This document shows, piece by piece, positions 54,350-64,000 of a stretch of DNA of 64,000 nucleotides. The notes below the pieces were generated by a model. That model saw only the letters and a program-made list of their open reading frames with translations, did no database searches and was not told where the DNA came from. The translations under genes and the position numbers were made by a program. The DNA comes from Paramecium sonneborni. Taxonomy: Eukaryota > Ciliophora > Oligohymenophorea > Peniculida > Parameciidae. The stretch lies in the NCBI GenBank assembly GCA_905182985.1, contig CAJJDN010000003.1, positions 712,812-776,811 on the forward strand, read 5' to 3'. How positions within the stretch are numbered: the stretch's first letter is position 1; each line of letters opens with the position of its first letter.

Positions 54350-55674
54350 ATGAAATATTTTGAAAAAGGAATTAACTAAATTTGTGCATAAATCATTCGG
54401 CCTTTAAGAGCCGAATATCAACAATATGATTTGGGTATTTGTTACTTTCAATGGATCACATAGGACCAATTTAAGATTAAACATACACGAGAAATGATTT
54501 TGATTTAGTAAATCATTGCCAACAGAGAATAAAAGTTTCATTATTTTAAGGTAATGTTTAAAGTGATGTTTGCATCATTTATTTGCATTCAGCTAATGGT
54601 TGTAGATTAGAAGCCTTAAGATATGTGAATGAAGTTCTTAATTAAAATTATATGTTTCTTACTTTTGATTTCACTGGAAGTGGTCTATCAGATGGCAATC
54701 AAGTTACTTATGGTTTTAGAGAAATTTATGATTTACAAACTGTCATTACACATATTACTCAATATGCCAAAACTATTGTATTATGGGGAAGATCTATGGG
54801 TTCTGTTGTTGCTTTGCTCTATATGTAATAATTTAAAAATCTTTTTGTTAAGTGTTTAGTTCTTGACAGTCCCTTTATATGTTTGTAAGATGTATTAAAT
54901 TTTCATATTTAAGATTGTAGTACAAATGGCATCCAAAAGAACTAAAATTCCAAATTTCATTCTTAACTCTTTATCCTCTTATGTGTCAGATGAAATCAAA
55001 AATCAATGTGGTTTCACTCTCAATGAGATAAACTGGTAATTCTATTTTATTATATTTCTAGTTTAAATAATTTAAAACTTATTAAAATACCTGCCTTTTT
55101 TATTACTTCAAATATTGATTCAGTAGTTTCGCATGAATAAACTGAAAAACTCTTTAATAATTACTAAGGAATCAAAACTATCTATTACACTAATCAAGAT
55201 CACAATGAAACTAGAGATTTTGCGTTAGTAGATAAAATTCTATGTTGGCTGAATTAATAATTGTAGAGTGTCGGCTAGAGAATTAAATAGAAAATAATCT
55301 TCAAAGATCATCCTATTCCTATCAAATTGATTGATCTCAATAGTTTCAATAATAAAGAGAGATCCTCAACTTTTGATGGTAAAAATGATATTATTTTAGA
55401 TAATAGAATTATTTCAATTTCTCCAAAGCAAAAAATAACTGATACATAATAGAGATTTTAATAGGTTCTTTAAACATAGAGATCTGCATTAATTGAAAGA
55501 TCGATATCAACTAATAAAATGAACATTTCTGTAGAAGTTTATGATACAAATTAAATCAAGTTGTTAAATTAAAATAGATAAAAATAATAAAACTATTTTA
55601 ATTAACATACTAAACCTATCACTTTTACAAAAGTACCTAACAAAACTAGAGATTCAAGTCATCATCGATATTGA
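54350..55674 (+). CDS. Alpha/beta hydrolase with disordered tail
   Basis: Predicted 415 aa with introns of 29, 22 (ends AAG) and 26 nt. It begins IICAQIIRPLRAEYQQYDLG, an N-terminal pattern seen in ciliate and plant hydrolases of this group. Core: YLHSANGC (oxyanion strand), TFDFTGSGLSDG, nucleophile elbow GRSMGSVVA (GxSxG, Ser), a late acidic residue near TSNIDSVV and a His in TNQDHNET. The last 140 residues are Ser/Asn/Gln-rich. Serine hydrolase (esterase/lipase-like) activity is inferred; substrate unknown. Confidence 0.82.
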
Positions 55675-55790
55675 ATAAATAATAGATATCTATATATTAA
55701 TTAATTAATTTCAAAAATATAGGGCAAATACTATATTAAATTTATTCATAAACAGATTAAATTAATGTCAAAAATTGCGATTATGAAAAA

Positions 55791-57106
55791 TCAACGAATT
55801 TTTTTAGGAGGAGATCCTGAATCTTGAACCTTCCTACAACTTAAATGGAACTCTCGTATTTTATTATCATAATAATGATTATACGATCCATTTAATTTAG
55901 GACTAGCTGTATTTCGTTTTTTTAATTCTTTGATTGTTTAATTTTCATTTTGTATTACTAAAAATAATGAAAATAAAAATATACATTTAATGAAATCCCT
56001 TAATTTATAGAAATAATTTTTTCGATGTTCATCATTTGTGTCAATTCCTTGATGTCCAATATTATCAACCTCCCAATATTCATACAATCTTTAACAATTG
56101 CTAGACAATAATTTAGCATGTTGTAAATCAATAATCTCATCTTCTTTTCCATGTAATATAAATACAGGACAAGTGACATCCTTAATCCTGTCTACATTTG
56201 GAAATATATCATAAAAAGGAGTTGATTTTAATTTGTTATTGACTACTCTTAATCCTGAACTCAATCCTGAATGAACAACTAAACCTCCAACCGGGAATTC
56301 TATGTCAGATACTAACATAACACTTGGTCCTGATCCTATGCTGTAACCATAAACAATTATTTTTGTTGGATCAAAATTCATTTATTACACTAAAAATTAA
56401 TAAGCTACTTATATATTGTTGATGATATTGAGATCTGTACACTTACCCTATGAAAGTCCATAACCTGAATACTCATAAGCAAATATATTTATTCTCAAAT
56501 TGTTGCAAAGATCTTAAATAATTTCATTTTAATAATTACCAATTAATGTATCAATCATGTAACCTAAATCACTAGCATTTCCATGACTGAACAATATAAC
56601 ATATTCACTCATTGGAAATAAATACTATAAGTATAATGATGCTATTCGATGTCCTTTTCTTCCTTTTAAGAAATATCCAGTCAAATCTAAGTTTTCTTAT
56701 TTTGGAATTGGAATTTCTTAACCTTGTTCGTCTATCAAATAAAAATCATAAGCAGGTTCAGATACTCTATTCTAAATAACTATTTTTACTTTTCCTTCAT
56801 AGGACTTAAGCTTTCACTTGTAAATTGCATTATTTCTTCTGCCAAATCTAACAGACCCAATTCATGTATGTTTTCATCATCATATGACTTTGATTTTTAT
56901 CGTTTCTCATGTTCTGAATCAATAACTTATAATGATGAAGGATTTGTTAAAGTGCTCTTTGTCATTTAATCATCACATCTTGCTTTCAAAGAATAACTCA
57001 CTTTAGGTGGTTAAAACGCAATGTTTTTTAAAATTTTTTATCTCAATCCACAAAAACTTAAAGACTAAAATATTCCTACTGTAAATGAAGACTTAAGACT
57101 TGACAT
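55791..57106 (-). CDS. ABHD17-like alpha/beta hydrolase
   Basis: Predicted 420 aa. A Lys/Ser-rich N-terminus with FCGLRQKILKNIAFQPP precedes the hydrolase: ILFSHGNASDLGYM, EYSGYGLSQG, nucleophile elbow YGYSIGSGPS (GxSxG), LHGKEDEIID (catalytic Asp), and NIGHQGID-like His region near the C-terminus. ABHD17 enzymes remove palmitate from Ras and PSD-95. A Cys-rich N-terminus like the mammalian proteins is not obvious here (only one Cys). Two introns (26 nt with unusual GTC start, and 27 nt) give an exact sum. A DHHC-type acyltransferase is encoded 14 kb away; a link is speculative. Confidence 0.8.
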
Positions 57107-57228
57107 GATTTATATATAATTATTAATTTAATTAATCTTATCAAATGAAAGTATTATATAAATATTTTTGGTTTTATTCAAATATTAAATATATAAATTT
57201 TTATTTGAGGAAGAAATAATCATAATTA

Positions 57229-57883
57229 ATGTTTTCAAAAACATTAAGAAACTTTTCTAAAATCACCTATAAATGTTCCTAATAATCAAAAGATATTTGG
57301 TCTGATGCAGAACTATTATATCATCCAAAAAATCCATTAACTTTTTAGAATGTAAATATATTTTTGATTATTATTTAGGGAAGATGTTCTCTTTACTAAA
57401 GTCAAATTTTTAGCAGATTTAGAAATTATTATATTTTAATATCTGCTATTGGAGGTTATCTCACTTATTTTACTGCAAAAAAATTATATAATTATTAAGA
57501 TAGAGGATATATTGGAATTCTTTTCTATTTTGGGTTATTGGGCATAACTATTCGTTCAATGAAATCTGTTACAAGTCAATATTAAAAACTTTTAATGTAT
57601 GTTACAATAATTAATGAATAGATCAATAGATTTATTGCCTTGCGGTAGAAAAGTTTTAATCTAACACCCTAACATTTATGGATTATGTACTTTTAAAGAA
57701 ATTGATATTGCAACTATTTCAAGACCAAAAGATGCTTATTAAAAAAGCATTTAGAAAATGGAACACGTGTTTCCTGTAATAATGGATACATAACTACTGT
57801 ATCTCCATAGAGATCCTGATTTTATTGTGAATAAAGAAATATTGCCTGCAGTAATGAATGCAAAATATATCAAAGTTGATTGA
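57229..57883 (+). CDS. Two-TM mitochondrial-type membrane protein
   Basis: Predicted 200 aa; introns of 27 and 25 nt. The N-terminus (MFSKTLRNFSKITYKCS) is basic and hydroxylated, like a mitochondrial presequence. Two TM helices (YYILISAIGGYLTYFTA and YIGILFYFGLLGITI) are joined by a short loop, followed by a soluble part (LPCGRKVLIQHPNIYG, RPKDAYQKS). The arrangement resembles TMEM70/TMEM186/TMEM223-type assembly factors, but this is only by layout. Confidence 0.6.
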
Positions 57884-57926
57884 AATATTTTAATTAATTA
57901 TTATAAATAAATACGTTAAAGTTTAT

Positions 57927-58846
57927 ATGGCATCCATTTATGAGAAATTAAGACCTGTTGTATTTTAATAATAACCAACTGCCTAGTAGAGATCAGCATC
58001 ATAATCAATGTTAGGGGTTAATTGCTCAAAATAATTCAATACATCATGTGAAATTCAAAATTATTTCATGTAAAGTAAGAAAAATATTACTTAATAACAT
58101 CAAACAACACGAGAAAAAGAAAATACATTTGAAACAATCTCAACTGTTAAAAAGGATGAAATTACATTTTTAAAATAAAGAATTGCATAATTAGAAAAAA
58201 TGAATTCCCATTAAATTAACGAAAACAATAAATTGAGTGAAACTATACAAAAATATATGGAAAAAGAAAAACTATCTAATGTAAATTATCAAAATTTATT
58301 TATAGAAATCATAATTATAAGAAATATAGTATAAAGTACAAATTTAAGAACTTGAAAAAAAAATTGCTTTTTTATAAAATGAAAACAAAGTCTTGTAATA
58401 AAATTAAGAGCAATATGACTAAATTGAACTTGATAAATACAAAACTAAATGTTATTTACTATAAAATAAAGTTAAATAATTTTAGTAAATATCATTATTA
58501 TAACAAGAGAAGAAAAAAGAATTACTGATTTACAAAAGAAAGGCAAGAAATTATATTTAGAAAACTAATAATTGAAAAATTAAATAGAATATTTATAAAG
58601 TGAAAATTCTACTTTACAACAACAATTACTTTCGAATAATACAGAAAATCCAAAACTTAAGTATAAATTATAATTATCAGTTAAAAGGATCACAAACTGT
58701 AACTTGAATTAGAATCTTAGATCAAATATATGACTCAAATAATTGATTTAGATTAAATTAAGATGAAAAATCTGGAAGAGAAAGTGGAACTTCTAACCTA
58801 AGAAAACAGGAGACTTTAAGAAATTAAAAAATAAAAAATGATTTGA
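57927..58846 (+). CDS. Coiled-coil protein, unknown
   Basis: Predicted 283 aa with introns of 25, 23 (ends AAG) and 20 nt, exact sum. A Ser/Gln-rich first 60 residues is followed by two long coiled-coil stretches (QEIQYKVQIQELEKKIAFLQ ... LESQIKYMTQIIDLDQIKMK) up to the end. No TM or signal. The gene starts 43 bp after the previous gene's stop on the same strand. Confidence 0.6.
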
Positions 58847-58984
58847 AAATATATTATAAATTAAGATGTAATTAAAAAGAAATTTTTTCACCCCATTTAA
58901 TACTTCTAATAAAAATTTAAATATTATCATTTATGATTATTAAAAAAATCAAGATTTCTTTATAATGCAAATTCAATTTTTATT

Positions 58985-59513
58985 TCATAATGCTTCTAGA
59001 TTAATATGATTAGCTTAATGTTTATTCCTAACTTAAACTTAAAACTTACAATAGCATTATAAAACTTTCTTTTATTTACCTTAAGGTCATAGGTAAATGT
59101 CTATTCAAATAATTTAAATTGTAGGGTTCTAAGGTTGTATGTTCTCTTTAATTCATGAGATTTCGTTAAATACACAAGCTTTTTGAATTTTATCGTTCAT
59201 CTTAATTATGAGGCTTTTTGATTTTTTCATTTGCGTCATATTCACTTCTAGATGTTCTATTTCTTGGCTTTTATATTAAAGGTATTCCTGAATGTTTATC
59301 AATACATGAGTAGTTTTTGTCATAAAACAAGGTTGGTTATTCAATCTTATCTTTGCTTGACGATTTTAAGCTGGTTCCAAATGCAATTTTAATTCTTTCC
59401 TTGTTATAATTTGCTCTATATTATGGTTTTCTATTAAGAGTAACCTTTTTGATATAGAACTTTTTAAATGTGAAATTACGAGGAGTGTTTACATCATTTT
59501 CTAAGAGATTCAT
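58985..59513 (-). CDS. Basic protein, unknown
   Basis: Predicted 168 aa with a 22-nt intron near the 3' end. Lys/Arg/Asn-rich: NFTFKKFYIKKVTLNRKPQ, KPRNRTSRSEYDAN. The C-terminus has a short helix (LRQIKESFIMLLNKHQ). No known domain. Confidence 0.5.
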
Positions 59514-60754
59514 TTAGAACTAAAATTTATTAAATAAGCATATAAATTTTAATCATTTAAACGAGATCTTAAAATAAAATAATCTAAACTTATCACTGAT
59601 ATTAAAGAAAATATATATTAAAATACTATAAACTTAATCTTAGTCAATTAAAATAAGTATACGAAATTTAATATATAAATTAATCAGAATTAATCAATTG
59701 TTTAAATTTTTCAAATATGAAAATTTGGAATTGTAATAAACCAAAAAATAAATATCTTCTATATAAAATAAAGTAAATATAAAGATCTGTTCTGTTTGAA
59801 ATGTTTTTATTAAGAGCTTTCTTTTATCTTGTGAAGATTCAAAAAATAACTTAACTCATGTTACAATAATTTTAAATAATAATATCTACCTTAATTAAAG
59901 CAAAAGACATAATTCAAATCAATTATTATAACTAATTAATAGGATAGTATGTAAAAAAGAAATAGAATTCTTTTTGAAGTTATTTAATTAATATTAAATA
60001 AAGATCTATTCCTAATCTATTGAAATGATAATTTTAGATTTCAATTATAGAATTAAATAAAGTATATTTAAATGAATTTATTCAGGAGAAAATAAAACAA
60101 TTTTTTAAGAGAATATGTTTATCTGAATCATAAAATGTCTCAAAAATGTTTGAGACTCTAGTTTATTCCTTTGATATACAAAACAATAATAATTGAATTA
60201 TGCAAAAAGTAAAAATAATTTATTTGCTTTGTGTTTAGCATTAAATTTATTTAAATAATTAAATTTAACATGCGGGGATTCTTTGCTTTTGCAAAATAAT
60301 TTGTTAACTTTTCAACAATTCAAACTCAATAAATTAAGATAGCAATTAGATTGTAAAAAATATAAGCATTATTTTTAGAGTTAATAAATCTGTAAATAGC
60401 TAATTTAGAATGTGCTCGACATTGGCTGCCTTAAGATTAAACAATTTATATGGATTGTACTAATCTTCAACTCTTGCTGATTCAGAGGGAGGTAATAGAG
60501 TATTTCTATATAGAAATTGTGTTAGAAGCTGCAATTTCACAATTGTTATCTTTATCCCTCAAGGCCGAACTGAATATAATACGAAATTCCTGACATTTTT
60601 ATAATAATATATAATCAATAAATATTATCGAGTTTCATAGTTGAATTTCACTTTCACTTGTAACAACATTATAATTGTAATATAATCAATATATATGTAG
60701 TGTATAAAATGAATATTAGTAAATTCAATATTGATGATAATAATTTTAAATAAA
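59514..60754. other. AT-rich stretch with possible decayed gene
   Basis: On the plus strand several short blocks read like protein but in different frames (FLLRAFFYLVKIQKITQL from about 59803; CLKIKQFIWIVLIF and FTIVIFIPQGRTEYNTKF near 60430-60585). TGAs interrupt them and no small introns join them. This is compatible with an old pseudogene that I cannot name. No RNA gene was seen. Confidence 0.35.
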
Positions 60755-61440
60755 TCATTCCTGCTAAGTATAACAAGCAGCAATTTTTTCTCCATCATAG
60801 TTATTGCATGCCCATCTTAACAAATTATTGATAATCTCATCACCAGTTTCTTCAGTATATTGTTTATTAGCAACTGCCCATGGAACTCCTTTATGTTTAG
60901 GAACTAGATTATCAGTTTCATCAGCTGCAATCAAATGCAATAATTCTCCATATGCACTCTAAAGACATATAATATTTATAAATATACACTTGCACAATTG
61001 ATAACCTCATTAGCTTCATAAGGATAATATTATTAACAATGTTATGCAGCTTCTACAAATGAATTATTTGTATAAGGTTTTTAAATAAAATCTTCAATGC
61101 AATGAACAACTCCTGCTTTAGGAATCTCTGCTGCTACAGTTCCTAATGCTTTTACTATGCTATCCTATGCACATAATTCAATCAAATCTCCATAACATTC
61201 AACTTCACCATGTTGACATGTAAATACCCATTTTCCATCCACTATTTTTCTCTTTGTATTTCCATAAGGAATTAATCTAATATGAACCATCTATTCTATA
61301 TCAGGAGTTGTAATTGCTGTTAAGAGGGAATCTTTAATAAACATCATGCAATAAGGGCAAAGGGATTCAACATAAATGTCAGCTGTTAATCTACCACAAT
61401 TGACTATGATCAATAAGATTGCTAATATTAGTTATTTCAT
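60755..61440 (-). CDS. IFI30: GILT-like thiol reductase
   Basis: Predicted 218 aa. Signal peptide residues 1-20 (LILAILLIIVNCGRLTA). Active site CPYC in YVESLCPYCMMFI. The GILT family signature block CQHGEVECYGDLIELC follows at residue 85, then further Cys pairs. One 29-nt intron at 60959-60987. GILT reduces protein disulfides in lysosomes at acid pH. In a phagotrophic ciliate a role in digesting food-vacuole proteins is a reasonable inference. The start is the only ATG giving the signal peptide. Confidence 0.88.
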
Positions 61441-61454
61441 TATTTTTATTTTTA

Positions 61455-62810
61455 TAAATTTATAGTCTCATGCACTTTTCCATAATCATCATACGTAATC
61501 TATTTAATTGGATGATGTAAGTCATTTTTATAAATCATATCTACATAAATAGGATGACCATTCTTCTACATTCCTTACTATCTAACCAAAATTACTTTTG
61601 ATCATAAATTTTCCTATCGTGATATTTTATATTTCACCCTCCATCTATTTTGTCTTCTTTAAATTTTCCTGAATAGATGTCTTAATTTTTAGAGATTTAT
61701 TTTTCATCTCCATTTTTTGTCCCTTTTTCAAACTAACTAATATAAATATGAGCATTATATGTACCTTATCTATCCTTTAAATTGAATTTAAATGCTCTTT
61801 CATACATGCCACAATTTGCATATTTATATATTCCCATTCCATATTTCTATCCATTAATCCATTCTCCTGCATAAAAATTAGATATAACTTAATTTAAAAT
61901 ATGATTTTCCATCTTTGCAGATCAATTTGCCTAAACCATTTATTACTCAATCAAACATTTCTCCATATATAATTGAAAGTACTCCTTTTAATTATATAGA
62001 TCTATATTCCCAAGAAAAATACCCATCCTCCAAAATTCTTTCCTCAATCTTTTAATCACTTATTAGGATGAGAGAACCTTATTCATGAGGTGTTCATTGT
62101 TGAATCTCGACCTTAATGATATTTATTTATTTCTTCTAATTGTAAGAATTCTTATGTAAACATAAAATCCTCTTATCAAGGAATGTATTTTTTGGTGCCA
62201 TTTTGTAATCTAATACATTCTCTAAATAAAACTTTATAATTTTTTATCCTAAATATAAGAATTTATAAATTTCTTTCTTAAAAACCTTTTACACTCATTA
62301 TAAATAATATCGTGTAGTTTCATTATGCATTCAATAGTTCTTTTCAATTAAACCTCAATAGATTGAATAATCGAATTATATTCAACATTACTTAATCTAT
62401 TAATTTATATTAACAATTCTTCTTCTTTTATTGAATGCAAATTTAAATGACATAATTTAAGCAGTGTATTTAAAAATAAACAAAGCTCTAATTTAAATTC
62501 TAGCTATTCTAGTTAAATTAGCTTCTAAATAAGAAGCAAATTTATGTAATTTTTTTTAGATTTTCCAATATTTTTGCTTTTTCATCAATCAAACTAATAA
62601 ATTCAAAGTGCTCTTATTAATTATAAGTATTTAATACTAAAGATTTCAATTCTATTATTTTAATAACATCTTGAACATGATTTAAGTGATAATCTTAATA
62701 ACAATAGCTACAGGTTAATCTAATCTGGCAATGTTTTATTCATGCCAATTGAGATAATTCTTTCTTGCCCTGCTTTATCCTAAGAGCACAATATTGTATC
62801 TGAGATTTAT
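61455..62810 (-). pseudogene. Decayed B-box/coiled-coil/MORN protein
   Basis: Blocks in order: a Cys/His-rich zinc-binding part (KHCQIRLTCSYCYQDYHLNH), a coiled coil (EFISLIDEKAKILENLKK, then LKLCHLNLHSIKEEELLIQ), and MORN repeats (YAGEWINGQKYGMGIYKY, YSGKFKEDKIDGG). At least four TGAs interrupt it, several where a Trp is expected (near LSQLA-stop-IKHC and FD-stop-VINGLGKL), and frames shift at an A8 run near 62543 and near 62495. The full layout resembles B-box plus MORN proteins of the ciliate cortex. Functional copies are expected elsewhere. Confidence 0.75.
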
Positions 62811-62912
62811 ACAATATTTTAATTAAATGTTACTCAGTTAACTGTCGGGAAAGCAAACAATTAATTATGCAAGTAGATATAACAATTAATAAATTCTAGA
62901 GAACTTAGACAA

Positions 62913-63814
62913 ATGAGAACTCCAAATGATTAATAGTCATTTGGATCTCGTTAAGATAATCTTGATTAAATGATATTCTAAAATCTTCCTTAAGAAAACT
63001 AAAAACCTTTAAGAGCTAAATCTTCTTTACAAAATATTTATAAATAAGGTACTCCCATTACTGAATTGGAAGAAAATGAGGGAGAAAAATTGTTTGATCA
63101 TTTTTTTAAGTTGAACATTTCTAAAAGTGATAGTGAATTTATTAGAGAACCTGCTTAAAAAGAAACCAAGACAATTTAATCAGATTTTTTAAAATTTGTG
63201 GAAAATGCAATAGAATATCACAAATAATCTGAACATCATTTTAGATCTACAATAAAAAAGAATCCTTAATTAGAATAAAAGATTAAGGAACTCGCAATCT
63301 CAAATAGATTGTTAGCAAATGAATTAAATCGTCATAAATAAAGAGAACATGAGATGAAAAATAAAGTCAAATTAATTTAAAAATAATTCTAGAGCAAGAT
63401 TACATAATTAAGTTAAAAAAATGATTGGTTGGAAGAACTTTTAATAAAATTAAAAATTGATAATGAGAATTCACTTTTATCTTTAAAAAAATCTTTAGAA
63501 CTCTTTTAAAGAAAATGTAAATGCTAAAAAGGAATGATAGATAAAAGGTTTAAAGATGTTAAATCATAAATTAGACCGTAATATGAATTATAAGCAACTC
63601 ATTCTTCAGAATTAAGCAGTAACACTGAGGAAGAAGATTTTCAATATAATTTCTTTAAAAGAAGAAAATCTCTATCTAAAGTAATATTTTTATTTTTAAG
63701 TTTAAGAATTCAGACGATCGTTAATTTATGCAGAGTAAAATAAAACATCCTAAAGACTACGGAAATGATTTCTTTCTTCGTAAAAAATCTTTCTAAGATC
63801 CTTATTACACATGA
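62913..63814 (+). CDS. Coiled-coil protein, unknown
   Basis: Predicted 291 aa with one 26-nt intron at 63681-63706; joining restores a good C-terminus (KDYGNDFFLRKKSFQDPYYT). The first 90 residues are disordered and Gln-rich, and the middle (NAIEYHKQSEHHFRSTIKK onwards) is a long charged coiled coil. An acidic Ser/Glu patch precedes the intron. No known family. Confidence 0.6.
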
Positions 63815-64000
63815 GTAATATTATATATTTTATTAAAATGGTTATATAAATATTCTTGCTCTCTTTAAAATATTCCTCCTTTATGTGTATATTTATTAGG
63901 ATTGAGTTCAAATTTGGTTAATTAAATTGATCTCCACGAATAGAAAAAGGAATTTAAATATAGAAATAAATTTTCATTCAATATATTTACCTTTATATAT

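Noticed and set aside
54629..54859. Plus-strand hydrophobic 76-aa frame
   Set aside because: It is an alternative frame of the alpha/beta hydrolase core, which has the GRSMGS nucleophile elbow.
63815..64000. Possible 3' exon of a further minus-strand gene at the window edge
   Set aside because: The open frame is short and truncated by the window; coding character cannot be judged.

Overview
The window is a ciliate macronuclear sequence, almost certainly Paramecium (probably the P. aurelia group). It is very AT-rich. Every convincing reading frame uses TAA and TAG as glutamine and stops only at TGA. The frames are broken by 20-35 nt GT..AG introns. Decoded this way, with the introns removed, about 38 genes lie almost end to end on both strands. 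Standard-code open reading frames are mostly fragments of these genes or shadows of them. Most exon sums given below divide exactly by three, which is the main check on the intron placements.

Layout. 0-8.4 kb: LITAF-type zinc protein, the ribosome-assembly factor RRP5, a heat-shock factor, a decayed COQ6, a FAM221-like protein and a p24 cargo receptor. 8.4-14.3 kb: a PH-START-Sec14 lipid-transfer protein, a helix-turn-helix protein, an unknown protein, a four-helix membrane protein and a CDPK-like kinase. 14.5-16.8 kb: a perfect direct repeat around a single N. 16.2-25.8 kb: unknown proteins, ribosomal eS8, a large AGC kinase, a coiled-coil protein, a possible mitochondrial uL29 and a TMEM69-type protein. 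26-37.7 kb: a Q/N-rich protein, a dead DIM1/TXNL4A, transportin, a secreted repeat protein, an MSH2 without its first domain, a steroid-type SDR and a dead tandem copy of that SDR. 37.7-40 kb: a second perfect repeat around an N. 40-49.9 kb: small proteins, a DHHC-type acyltransferase, a very large unknown protein and a dead TMEM41-type gene. 50-55.7 kb: a MORN-repeat protein, a cyclic-nucleotide-dependent kinase and an alpha/beta hydrolase. 55.8-64 kb: an ABHD17-like hydrolase, small and coiled-coil proteins, a GILT thiol reductase and a dead B-box/MORN gene.

The genes form no operons. They are a housekeeping and signalling mix (rRNA maturation, nuclear import, mismatch repair, secretion, cyclic-nucleotide and calcium signalling). 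Two themes stand out. First, at least five recognisable genes are decaying in place beside intact neighbours, as expected in a lineage shedding duplicates after whole-genome duplication. Second, the two N positions each separate exact 1.13-1.14 kb copies, which points to contig ends that overlap but were never merged.
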